Both the position numbers and the translations under genes were made by a program. Below the pieces are notes generated by a model. The model was not told the DNA's origin, made no database searches, and saw nothing but the letters and a program-made list of their open reading frames with translations. From positions 1-33,993 of the forward strand of contig JAFYAC010000098.1 in the NCBI GenBank assembly GCA_017540905.1: a stretch of DNA of 33,993 bases. The letters run 5' to 3'. This document shows, one piece after another, positions 8,484 to 16,098 of the stretch (its first letter is position 1; each line of letters begins with the position of its first letter). The DNA comes from Kiritimatiellia bacterium. GTDB taxonomy: Bacteria; Verrucomicrobiota; Kiritimatiellia; CAIQIC01; Lenti-01.

Positions 8484-9398
8484 ATGAAGAGTCGGTACTG
8501 GATTGATTGGGCGCTTGGATTGCTGGTTGCGGTGGCGTCAACGGGGTGGGGCGCGGATGCGGTGGTGGAGTTCTACAGGACGCAACCCGATGCAGGGCAA
8601 TATGTGTTGCACGAAACATCCTTGTACGAGTTGCGGCGAACCATCGACGTCGAATATGACCGGGCTTTGGATTCTTGGCAACGGGCGGCGGAGGAGTTTG
8701 CGGAATATCCGGAAGCGGTCCGGCTGTGCGGGGCATGGGAGCGGCGGTTGAAGAATACCCGCAAAGGCGGGGAGAAGGGCTTGGAACGCCATCTCGGGTC
8801 CCTTACAGTGCCCGGAGACCGGGTCTTTTATTTCGATTGCTACGGCGATAATGGCCGTGACGGAGGAAAACTTGTGCTGGCCCCCGACGGAAGCATCAAA
8901 TGCCGCATGGTGGAATATGTCTTGAAAAGGGAGTGGTGGGAGAAATGGTCTTGGCGGAGACAGGCGAAGGCCCGCCTGCAATCCATCGGGGAACGGTCCG
9001 CGGAATTGGAAGCTGATACTGCGAAGGCCTTCCTTCGCGACCGGTCGGACGCGGCGTCCCATACGTTGCACGCAACCTCCTGCAGCGGTTTGGGGTATTA
9101 TGTGGCCCACGCAGGTTTCGCTTATTGCAAACCTGCGGCAATTGGGGAGAATCTTGCGGACGTGCCAGGCTTCCAAGAGTTCGCCGAGGCGGAGCAAGCG
9201 GCAGCGCAGGCGTGGACGGCGCCGCGGAAAGCCATCGTGGAGAAAATCAAGGCGGAGGCGGATCCGACGGACCGCTTGTACTGGGACGTGTTCGACGACG
9301 GGGAACACCGCCGGGCCGGTCTGCTGTGGCTGCGCTGGGACGGCAGCGTACGGCAGGAGTGGCCATATTTCGGGGAGACCGTGCTTCGCACGGAGTAG
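8484..9398 (+). CDS. Secreted protein of unknown function
   Basis: The 304-residue product begins with a signal-peptide-like segment: a basic MKSR start, a hydrophobic core LGLLVAVAS and a likely cleavage near TGWGA at about residues 19-24. The in-frame ATG at 8466 would add six residues (MCYGTG) that spoil the signal peptide, so 8484 is preferred. The mature part is soluble, charged and rich in Trp and Tyr, with WWEKWSWRRQAK near residue 153 and Cys residues that could pair outside the cytoplasm. I recognise no domain. Codon use is less GC-extreme than in the ATPase genes. It stands alone between fic and a decayed gene. Confidence 0.65.
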   Translation: MKSRYWIDWALGLLVAVASTGWGADAVVEFYRTQPDAGQYVLHETSLYELRRTIDVEYDRALDSWQRAAEEFAEYPEAVRLCGAWERRLKNTRKGGEKGLERHLGSLTVPGDRVFYFDCYGDNGRDGGKLVLAPDGSIKCRMVEYVLKREWWEKWSWRRQAKARLQSIGERSAELEADTAKAFLRDRSDAASHTLHATSCSGLGYYVAHAGFAYCKPAAIGENLADVPGFQEFAEAEQAAAQAWTAPRKAIVEKIKAEADPTDRLYWDVFDDGEHRRAGLLWLRWDGSVRQEWPYFGETVLRTE

Positions 9399-9423
9399 GC
9401 GGCTCCCTTCACAATCCGCCCCC

Positions 9424-9714
9424 ATGAACACCCCACCCGTCCTCTTCACGCGTCCCGTCGGCGCCTACCGCCGACTCGACTCCTTCACCCTTGCGACGAT
9501 CATCCAGACCGAGACCTGGCGCTTCTGCCGCGAATTCCCAGACCACCGCAACGATTCCAAAGGCCGCTGGTTCGACCAGATGACCCAGGCCGCCCGTTCC
9601 GGCCGTGCCAACATCGCCGAAGGCTCCGTCATATTTCCCGACTTCGCCCTCACCGGCGGCCTCCGCGAACAAATGTCCGCCACCCGCCGCGCCGCCCGCT
9701 CCTCCCCCCGCTAA
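9424..9714 (+). pseudogene. Four-helix-bundle (S23-like) suffix protein with internal deletion
   Basis: The 96-residue frame matches the start of four-helix-bundle proteins of the S23/avd-like type. Segments such as SKGRWFDQMTQAARSGRANI (residues 45-64) and the following AEGS are characteristic. The usual central helices, roughly 100 residues by my memory of the family, are absent. After residue 68 the frame jumps to FALTGGLREQMSATRRAARS, which looks like the C-terminal 'suffix' of the same family. An in-frame internal deletion near 9625-9645 is the simplest reading, so the product is probably non-functional. The gene starts 25 bp after the secreted-protein gene and has no ribosome binding site. 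Confidence 0.6.
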
Positions 9715-9755
9715 CCCTCCCGCCCTCCCTTCCTCGTCTCGTCGTCTCTCCCTCT

Positions 9756-9787
9756 CGTCGGTTCGTCGTTTCGTCGTTTCGTCGCAA
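9756..9787. repeat. 8-bp tandem repeat, four units
   Basis: Four consecutive 8-mers are seen: CGTCGGTT, CGTCGTTT, CGTCGTTT and CGTCGCAA. They form the end of a pyrimidine-rich stretch (9715-9787) between the decayed four-helix-bundle gene and the ABC operon. Confidence 0.7.
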
Positions 9788-9801
9788 AAACGAATTGTCG
9801 C

Positions 9802-9832
9802 TTGCGGCGGGGGCGGGGCGGTGTGGTAGAGT
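9802..9832 (+). promoter_or_regulatory. Weak candidate promoter of the ABC operon
   Basis: TTGCGG at 9802-9807 and TAGAGT at 9827-9832 have a long 19-base spacer, so the -35 assignment is uncertain. The -10 context GGTAGAGTGGCGG resembles those before the V-ATPase and TetR genes. Confidence 0.3.
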
Positions 9833-9861
9833 GGCGGCGTGATCCAAAGGGGAGCGAATCC

Positions 9862-10569
9862 ATGCTGAAGAGCGAAAAAGTGACGCGCCGGTTCGGCTTC
9901 AAGGTGGCCGTCGACGCGGTGGACCTGGAGATCCGGGCGGGGCATGTCTATGCCATGCTGGGGCCCAACGGATCGGGCAAAACGACCTGGATGAAAATGG
10001 CCGCGGGGCTGGTCAAGCCCAGCAGCGGAAAGGTCCTCTTCGAGGGGCGTCCCGTGGGGACGGAGAGCCGCAAGAAGGTCGCCTACATGCCGACCGAGCC
10101 GTATTTCTACCTTTGGATGAGCGTGCGGGACCTGGGCCGGTACTACCGGGATTTCTTCGACGATTTTTCCATGGACCGCTACCGGGAGCTGCTCGGCCAG
10201 GTGGAGCTGGAGGAAGGCCTGAAAGCCAAAACCCTTTCGTCCGGCATGGCCGCGAAGCTGAAAATCGCCCTCACCATGGCGCGGGACGCGAAGGTGTACC
10301 TGCTGGACGAACCCTTCAACGGCATCGACCTGCTGGCCCGCGACGAAATCCGGGCCTGCATCCTGCGGGAAGCCCGCCCGGAAAAGGCGCTCGTCCTTTC
10401 GAGCCATCTGGTGGAAGAGATGGAAGCCATCGCGGACCGGGCCGTCTTCATCAAGCAAGGCAAGCTGGTGGAGGAGCGGGACCTGGACGAGATGCGGACC
10501 GTGGAAGGCGTTTCCATGGCAGACCGCTACCGGGCCATCTTCGGCCATGCGAAGGAGGATCGGGCATGA
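9862..10569 (+). CDS. ABC transporter ATP-binding protein
   Basis: The 235-residue ATPase powers the membrane protein encoded next. It has the P-loop GPNGSGKT (residues 35-42), a signature motif in the variant form LSSGMAAK (about 125-132), Walker B VYLLDEPFNGID (about 144-155) and the H-loop histidine in LSSHLVEE. The variant signature and short length resemble YtrB-like and bacitracin-type exporters. The ATG at 9862 is chosen because GGGGAG at 9849-9854 is well placed and upstream in-frame residues are Arg/Gly-rich and unlike the family. Its TGA overlaps the permease ATG (ATGA). No GntR-type regulator is adjacent. The substrate is unknown. Confidence 0.92.
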   Translation: MLKSEKVTRRFGFKVAVDAVDLEIRAGHVYAMLGPNGSGKTTWMKMAAGLVKPSSGKVLFEGRPVGTESRKKVAYMPTEPYFYLWMSVRDLGRYYRDFFDDFSMDRYRELLGQVELEEGLKAKTLSSGMAAKLKIALTMARDAKVYLLDEPFNGIDLLARDEIRACILREARPEKALVLSSHLVEEMEAIADRAVFIKQGKLVEERDLDEMRTVEGVSMADRYRAIFGHAKEDRA

Positions 10570-11324
10570 TCGCGCTGCTGAAATACGAATGGCGGAAGAC
10601 CCGGACCGCGAAACTGATGCTTCTCGTCCTCGCCGCGCTGGAGGAACTGGGCTTCTTGTGGGGCATCCTGCGCCTGGAGCCCGGCGGAAGGCCGGACGGC
10701 CTCATCGGCACATCCCTGTTCCTCCTCTTCCTGACGGCCTTCGGCGGCATCCTGCTGATCGGCTTGCAGAGCGTGTTGGTGCTGCAGCGGGACCTGAACA
10801 CGAAGCAGGGCTACATGCTCTTCATGACGCCGCGGAACAGCTACCAGATCCTCGGCGCCAAGCTGCTGGAAAACGGCTTGTCCCTGGCGGTCGCCGGCGG
10901 GTTCTTCTTCCTGCTGGGGCTGCTGGACGCCTCGCTCCTGGTGGGCCGGCTGGGGCTGGACCAGTTCTGGAACATGGCGAAGGGGGCCCTGAATGCGCTG
11001 GATGAAGCGTTCCGCTTTTCCTGGGACAGCATGCTCTGCCATGTGGCGCACATCCTGGCGAGCTGGCTGGCCACGGTCTCCATCGCCTATCTGGCGGTCA
11101 TCGTCTCGGCCTCGCTCCTGAACGGGAAACGCTTCAACGTCTTCGCCAGCTTCGTCTTCTTCATCTTCCTTACGGTCCTGATGGGCCGGCTGATGCACCT
11201 GTGCACCGTCGGCGTGGCGGACATCGACGCCGTCCTTCTGATCCGGTCCGCCATCGCGCTGGGGTATGCCGTGGCGGTGTACGCCGCCGCCGCCTGGATC
11301 ATGGAGCGCCATCTGAGCGTGTAG
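10566..11324 (+). CDS. ABC transporter membrane (permease) protein
   Basis: The 252-residue polytopic protein has about six hydrophobic segments. They include LMLLVLAALEELGFL near the start, FLLFLTAFGGILLIGLQSV, a segment with FFFLLGLL, and two at the C-terminal end (FVFFIFLTVLMG and IALGYAVAVYAAAAW). There is no signal peptide. The 4-bp overlap with the ATPase gene makes it the permease partner, probably an ABC-2-type exporter. The last 263 bp are repeated at 15773-16035 with about 17 mismatches counted by eye and no gaps. Confidence 0.85.
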   Translation: MIALLKYEWRKTRTAKLMLLVLAALEELGFLWGILRLEPGGRPDGLIGTSLFLLFLTAFGGILLIGLQSVLVLQRDLNTKQGYMLFMTPRNSYQILGAKLLENGLSLAVAGGFFFLLGLLDASLLVGRLGLDQFWNMAKGALNALDEAFRFSWDSMLCHVAHILASWLATVSIAYLAVIVSASLLNGKRFNVFASFVFFIFLTVLMGRLMHLCTVGVADIDAVLLIRSAIALGYAVAVYAAAAWIMERHLSV

Positions 11325-11762
11325 TGGGGGCTGGGCGACAAGCCGACGAGGCATCGCCTCGACAAAGGAAACGCCTTGGGCTACCCCCATTCCCCCGCTG
11401 ACATACTTGCAATCCGTCCGGCTCTCTCCCCTGTCCTTCTACGCCACAACTTTTTCGATACCAAGGAAAACACTTGCATTCCCCCACATTTTCCCAATTC
11501 CTCCCCCCCATGAACAATCCACGCCCCATGGGAGTCCCGCTTCCACCCGAGAGGCCCAACCTTGTTGACATCGCCCGCCTTTGTGGCCGTGGAAAACACA
11601 ATCCCAAGTTCGCCGCCCTCCTCCTCCCACCGGACTTTGAACAAGCGGTGTGGATGTCAGCCAGGCAAGCACCAATCATGGCTACGGCAAGGGACCATAC
11701 GGCATCCACGCCGTGACGCGCATCCCGAATCCCCTCCAGTGAACTCTGTTACGAAGTCCGCA
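11325..11762. other. Intergenic region without a supported gene
   Basis: These 438 bases separate two convergent operons. A small hairpin occurs at 11347-11361 (CGAGGC, 3-base loop, GCCTCG) without a T run. The first about 30 bases after the permease stop resemble the bases after the truncated second copy at 16036-16062. Short frames exist on both strands, but none has family-like sequence, codon bias or a ribosome binding site. Confidence 0.6.
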
Positions 11763-12728
11763 TCAAGTTTTCGTGGAACCTTCTTGCCTTTCCCGAACAA
11801 TCTTCTCGACAATGTACGGGGCCCGGTGCTGGGCCTGCACGAGGATGCGCCAGAGGTATTCGCCGAAGATTCCGAGTGTCAGCATCTGCGCCCCGCCCAG
11901 GACCAGGATGGCAATCATCAGCGGCGTCCACCCCTGGACGGGGTTGCCGACGAGGATCTTGGCAAAAAACACGACCAGGGCGTACAGCAGGCCGAGTCCC
12001 GCCAGTGCAAAACCCAGGAACGACACGGAGCGGATGGGCGCGAACGAGTAGTTCATCAGGCCGTCGAAGAAATAGGCGAGTTTCTTCCAGAAGGTCCACC
12101 TGGACACGCCGAACTTCCGGGAGAGCCGGACGTACGGGATGAACGTGCGGGAAAAGCCCAGGCCAAGGATTTGCCCCTGCAGGAAGGGCTGGCGCTCGGT
12201 TTCTTCCAGAAACGCGGCTTTCGCCTTGCCGCCGAGCAGGAAGCAGTCGAACCCCCCGAGGGGCATGTCGCGGAAGCAGAACCGCCGCATCAGTCCGTAG
12301 AACGCCTTGGACGTCCATGTGCGGTAGAGGCCTTCCTCCCGGCCGCTGCGCGTGCAGATCGCCACCTCGGCGCCGCCCGGCGCGTGCGCGGCCAGCATCT
12401 CCCCGACCAGCGAAGCGGGCTCCTGGCCGTCCGCCGACATCACGATCACCACGGGTGTCTCCGCATGGGCGATGCCCGCGCGGATGGCCATCACCTGGCC
12501 GAAATTGCGCGAGAGCTTGACCAAGGTGACGGGAACATCCCCCCGTGCCTGGATGCGCCGTAGGACGTCGAAGGAGCCGTCGCCGGAGCCGTCGTCCACG
12601 TACAGCAACCGTCCGCGCCATGCCGGCCCGGCGGCCTCGATGGCCGCCTTCAGGTCCTCATAGGCGGGTTCGAGGGAGGCTTCGTTGTAGTAAACGGGCA
12701 AGACGATGGTGAACTCGGTCGCGTCCAT
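11763..12728 (-). CDS. GT2 glycosyltransferase with C-terminal membrane helices (DPM1/GtrB-like)
   Basis: Enzymes of this type move a sugar from a nucleotide donor to a polyprenyl phosphate at the inner membrane. The 321-residue product has the GT-A start FTIVLPVYYNEASLE (residues 6-20), an LYVDDGSGDGS segment and the LVKLSRNFGQ motif. Two C-terminal membrane helices lie at about residues 237-262 and 272-300. The usual DADLQDPPE-type motif reads SADGQEPAS, so the first aspartate is Ser. The second aspartate is kept. It starts 1 bp after the acetyltransferase stop and is the last gene of a three-gene operon for surface glycan or lipid modification. The sugar cannot be told from sequence. Confidence 0.88.
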   Translation of the reverse strand: MDATEFTIVLPVYYNEASLEPAYEDLKAAIEAAGPAWRGRLLYVDDGSGDGSFDVLRRIQARGDVPVTLVKLSRNFGQVMAIRAGIAHAETPVVIVMSADGQEPASLVGEMLAAHAPGGAEVAICTRSGREEGLYRTWTSKAFYGLMRRFCFRDMPLGGFDCFLLGGKAKAAFLEETERQPFLQGQILGLGFSRTFIPYVRLSRKFGVSRWTFWKKLAYFFDGLMNYSFAPIRSVSFLGFALAGLGLLYALVVFFAKILVGNPVQGWTPLMIAILVLGGAQMLTLGIFGEYLWRILVQAQHRAPYIVEKIVRERQEGSTKT

Positions 12729-12729
12729 G

Positions 12730-13383
12730 CTAGGGATTCCTCCGGATGATCTTGGCGGGGACGCCGTAGGCGGTGACGGCGTCGGGAATGTCTTTCAGGA
12801 CCGTTGCGCCCGCCCCGATGACGGTCCGGGACCCGATGGAGACGTGGTCGCGCACGACGGCCCCGGTGCCAATCCAGCAGCCGTCGCCGATCGTGGTGTA
12901 GCCGCAGACGATGGCCCCCGGCGCGATGTGGGTGCACTGCCCGACGACCACGTCGTGGTCCAAGGAGGACTTGGAATTGAGGATGGCGCCGGGCTTCATT
13001 TCGGTCTGAGGTCCGATGATGGCGCCCGCGCAGACCACGCATCCCCGGCCGATCCGCGCGCTCGGCGAAACGCTCACGAAGGGGTGGACCAGGCTGGGCT
13101 GCTCGAACCTGTACCCGTCGGCGATGGCCATCAACGCCGCGTGTGCCGCCGGATCCCCGATGGCCACGGCCAGCGCTTCCACTCCGTCCGCCCGCAGGGC
13201 GGGCAGGACATCCCGGTCCCCCAGCACGGGCAGCCCCATGATGACATCGCCCTTGGCGTGCACATTGTCGATGAACCCGACCACCTGCCATCCCCCGATC
13301 CGCAGCAGGATGTCGGCCACCACGTGCCCGTGTCCGCCGGCACCCCACACGGCAATGCGCTTGTTTTTCGTACCATCCGTCAT
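12730..13383 (-). CDS. PglD/NeuD-like sugar O/N-acetyltransferase
   Basis: The 217-residue protein has an N-terminal Rossmann-like part (IAVWGAGGHGHVVADIL, residues about 9-25). The C-terminal left-handed beta helix is built of hexapeptide repeats (IGRGCV, IGPQTE, IGDGCW and similar), the layout of PglD and NeuD enzymes. The likely general base is the His of SSLDHDVV, followed by THIAPGA, as in PglD. It would transfer acetyl from acetyl-CoA to a sugar amine or hydroxyl. Its start overlaps the stop of the membrane protein gene by 4 bp, and the GT2 gene follows after 1 bp, so the three are translated together. Confidence 0.9.
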   Translation of the reverse strand: MTDGTKNKRIAVWGAGGHGHVVADILLRIGGWQVVGFIDNVHAKGDVIMGLPVLGDRDVLPALRADGVEALAVAIGDPAAHAALMAIADGYRFEQPSLVHPFVSVSPSARIGRGCVVCAGAIIGPQTEMKPGAILNSKSSLDHDVVVGQCTHIAPGAIVCGYTTIGDGCWIGTGAVVRDHVSIGSRTVIGAGATVLKDIPDAVTAYGVPAKIIRRNP

Positions 13384-15455
13384 GGTTGTCCTTTCTCCTG
13401 CCGGTTTTTTCCCTGGTCCTCGGAAGACCGGCCATCCGTCCAGAACGCGTATCCCCAGAGCAGCGGGGACTTGGTCGCGAACGGGGCACGGAACCCGATC
13501 CTGCGCCCGTCCCCGGTTCCGGCGCCGCCCGGAATCCGCACACAGGCTGGGAGCCGCAAAAGCATCTCCTCCCCCTCTTCCCCGTCTAGCGAGACGGTGG
13601 CCACCACGTCGTTGAAGCGGAAGGCCGGTCCGCCCTGCACCGGAAACACGTAGGCCATCCAATCCCGCCCGCCCACGGAATCGGGCGGCAAAGCGACCGG
13701 CCCCCAGACCGTACCGTCCAGACCGGGGCGGGCCGCCAATTCGATGGCGAAAGGCGCTTTTTCCCGGATGCCCGGTGGGGCCGCCACACCATCGCCCACC
13801 GGCCACGTCCGGGCATCCAGGCACGCGAAAGGCACCAGCCGGGGGGCCAGGACGGAGATGCCCAAGGCCGCCGCGGCCAGGTAGCCGGCCCCCAGCACCC
13901 CGGCGGCGGGCAACGACGCCCCCGTCCAGCCCGGCTGCATCCCCCGGCCGGCCTCCGCACGCGCCATGCCATGGCCGGCCATGCCGAACAACAGCGCCTG
14001 GATGTAGATGGAATACCGCGGCGAGGTTTCCCCGGTGCAGACGTATGCCGCCGCCAGCAGGATGCAGGGCAGCAGGAACGGCCAACACCGGCTCCTCCCG
14101 GCCTTGGGCAGCATCAACAGCCCCCCCCAGAACACCAACGGCAGGATGCCGACCAGGAACACGATCCGCGCCCCCTTGGCGGCGGCCGCCCAGACCCGCG
14201 CCCCGTTGGCGTTCATCATCTCCTCGGCACCGGACGCGAACCCCAGCAGGAAATACTTCGCGAGCTTCGTCGGGAACAGGCGGAAAAACACCTGCGGGCC
14301 GTTGTAGGCCAGTTGGGAAAGGAGGAGGCGGGCCTGTACGCCGGTTTTCAGCTCCGCGGGCGTCAGGCAATCGATGAGTTCGTGGCTGTAGGCGTATTCC
14401 CCTCCCGTCTCCGGCACCCACCCGCGCGCCATGAACGCCACGGCCCCGCTCTCCAGATGGTGCAGGTCCGCCGCGTCGATGCGTTCCATGACCCGCCCCG
14501 CGCACGTGCGCCCCGCCACTGCCGGAAGAAGCCACAGCCCCGCCAGCGCCATCGCCGCCCCCCGCCATCCCGTCCGACGCGCGGCCAGAGCGCCCGCCAC
14601 CACGGCCCAGACCGCCACGCCGTACACCCAGTCAATCCCCCCCTCCAGCTTCATCAGCGGGACCAGGGCGCACGCAATCGCGCACAACCCGGCCTTCCGC
14701 CACCCCCCCACGGTGCCGCAGGGCCGGAAATACTCCACCAGGACCCAGAGCCCCACCGTGAAATACAATCCGCCCAGCAGGTGGTGGTTGAGTTCCAGGC
14801 AGGCCAGCCAGCGGAACGGGAACACCGTCTGGAAAACCGTTGCCCAGCAGGCCGTGTTCCGTCCGAACAGGATGCGGAGCATCCGCCAGACGAACCACAT
14901 GGGCAGGACGGACAGGAGGATCTGGAACCCCACCACGGCCAAGGGAAAACGCGTCCCCGCCGCCCTGCGCAGGGGCAGGAAGAACGGATGCGCCCGGCGC
15001 GTCCAGACCCGGTAGTCGTAGAACCGGCTCAAGGTACCGAGCGATTCCGGGCCTTCTCCGTTTTCCGCCAGATGGTCCAGATAGCCCGTGAAGATGGCCG
15101 CATCGTTCGTGGGCCGCCAGCCGGAGTCGGCCCCGACGGCCAGCAGGCACTGGCCCAACATCAGGATGCCCATGCACGCGAACACGAAGCCTTCTGGGCG
15201 CATACGCCGTGCCAGCCGGCGCAATCCAGCGGCCAGCGCGACGGCCGACACCCCGTACGCCAGCGCCCACGGCCAAATCCGTGCGCCACCCTGCGGAGAG
15301 GGAGCGCCCCACGGGGAAAACCGGAACAGTGCTCCTCCCCACGCCAACAACGTGCCGACCAGGACCGCCCACATCCCGCACTTGGCGAACAGGCCGAAAA
15401 CGGCGGCCACCCCCTTCTCCCTGTGTGCGAGCAAGTAGTTCTTTCCCATGTTCAT
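13380..15455 (-). CDS. Polytopic GT-C-like membrane glycosyltransferase
   Basis: The 691-residue protein has about eleven hydrophobic segments and a large soluble C-terminal part (about residues 565-691). Between the second and third membrane segments lies an acidic, aromatic loop (DAAIFTGYLDHLAENGEG), and further on there are His/Arg-rich loops. This resembles lipid-linked-sugar-dependent GT-C transferases (ArnT/PMT type). The start MNMGKN at 15455 is preferred because upstream in-frame sequence lacks membrane character and a GGA lies nearby; 15449 is an alternative. First gene of the glycan operon. The assignment rests on topology and neighbours and not on a clear catalytic motif. Confidence 0.7.
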   Translation of the reverse strand: MNMGKNYLLAHREKGVAAVFGLFAKCGMWAVLVGTLLAWGGALFRFSPWGAPSPQGGARIWPWALAYGVSAVALAAGLRRLARRMRPEGFVFACMGILMLGQCLLAVGADSGWRPTNDAAIFTGYLDHLAENGEGPESLGTLSRFYDYRVWTRRAHPFFLPLRRAAGTRFPLAVVGFQILLSVLPMWFVWRMLRILFGRNTACWATVFQTVFPFRWLACLELNHHLLGGLYFTVGLWVLVEYFRPCGTVGGWRKAGLCAIACALVPLMKLEGGIDWVYGVAVWAVVAGALAARRTGWRGAAMALAGLWLLPAVAGRTCAGRVMERIDAADLHHLESGAVAFMARGWVPETGGEYAYSHELIDCLTPAELKTGVQARLLLSQLAYNGPQVFFRLFPTKLAKYFLLGFASGAEEMMNANGARVWAAAAKGARIVFLVGILPLVFWGGLLMLPKAGRSRCWPFLLPCILLAAAYVCTGETSPRYSIYIQALLFGMAGHGMARAEAGRGMQPGWTGASLPAAGVLGAGYLAAAALGISVLAPRLVPFACLDARTWPVGDGVAAPPGIREKAPFAIELAARPGLDGTVWGPVALPPDSVGGRDWMAYVFPVQGGPAFRFNDVVATVSLDGEEGEEMLLRLPACVRIPGGAGTGDGRRIGFRAPFATKSPLLWGYAFWTDGRSSEDQGKNRQEKGQP

Positions 15456-15526
15456 GCGGGTCGTTCCGGCAACTTTGCCGCGAGGCGCCCGCAAACACGC
15501 GGACGCGCCCGACGGCATTTCCCCGA

Positions 15527-15554
15527 ACCCTAGCGGTTTCGCGGGAAAAAGCAA
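15527..15554 (-). promoter_or_regulatory. Candidate promoter of the glycan operon
   Basis: On the minus strand TTGCTT (15554-15549) and TAGGGT (15532-15527) are separated by 16 bases. They lie about 70 bases before the chosen ATG at 15455. Confidence 0.35.
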
Positions 15555-15772
15555 GCATGGCCGCGGCCCGGGCGGATGGACGGCGCCGTCGCGCCGGACC
15601 GTACGCCGGCGGAGCTGCCGCTCCGGCGGGGATTACGCCGTCTTCGCCTGCAGACCGGGCGGAGGAGGTTGTAGGCCATCATCGCGGCGAGGAAGGCGGC
15701 GAAGACGTGGGCGAACGCCATCGGCATATCGAGGGCTTTTCCATGGCGCGTTCCCCCTATGCCACCGTTTGG
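15555..15772. other. Gene-poor spacer with a possible membrane-protein scrap
   Basis: No complete gene is seen. On the minus strand a 65-codon frame from 15727 begins MPMAFAHVFAAFLAAMMAYN and turns Arg-rich after about 26 residues. This could be a fragment of a membrane protein or transposase, but I cannot assign it. The permease fragment starts abruptly at 15773. Confidence 0.4.
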
Positions 15773-16035
15773 GCTGGCTGGCCACGGTATCCATCGCGTG
15801 CCAGGCGGTTGTCATCTCGGCCTCGCTCCTGAACGGGAAACGTTTCAACGTCTTCGCCAGCTTCGTGTTCTTCATCTTTCTGGCGGTCTTGATGGGCCGG
15901 CTGATGCGCCTGTGCACCGTCGGCGTGGCGGACATCGACGCCGTCCTTCTGGTCCGGTCCGCCATCGCGCTGGGGTATGCCGTGGCGGTGTACGCCGCCG
16001 CCGCCTGGCTCATGGAGCGCCATCTGAGCGTGTAG
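15773..16035 (+). pseudogene. Truncated duplicate of the ABC permease 3' end
   Basis: This 263-bp stretch repeats 11062-11324, the last 87 codons of the upstream permease including the stop. It has about 17 base mismatches and no gaps, and the frame is intact up to a WLMERHLSV end. Residue changes are few (for example ACQAVVI for AYLAVIV). The 5' two thirds of the gene and the ATPase gene are missing, and homology starts abruptly at 15773. Weak similarity continues for about 25 bp after the stop. It is most likely the remnant of a duplicated ABC operon, or of a homologous one damaged by recombination. Confidence 0.85.
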
Positions 16036-16098
16036 GGGATGGCGACGAGCCGAGGAGGCGACGAGCGGGCTCCGCCCCCCCCGCCCCCCCCGTGCCTT

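Noticed and set aside
9756-9787. Possible CRISPR array because of regular short repeats
   Set aside because: Units are 8 bp without spacers; this is a simple tandem repeat.
9409-10548. 379-codon minus-strand frame opposite the ABC ATPase
   Set aside because: Fully antisense to a clear ATPase gene and without recognisable domains.
11347-11361. Hairpin after the ABC permease as a terminator
   Set aside because: The stem is 6 bp and no T run follows.
11474-11716. 80-codon plus-strand frame in the gap after the ABC permease
   Set aside because: No ribosome binding site or family similarity, and the minus strand is equally open there.
15530-15727. 65-codon minus-strand frame starting with a hydrophobic segment
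   Set aside because: Only the first about 26 residues look protein-like; the rest is Arg/Ser/Gly-rich and overlaps the likely promoter of the glycan operon.
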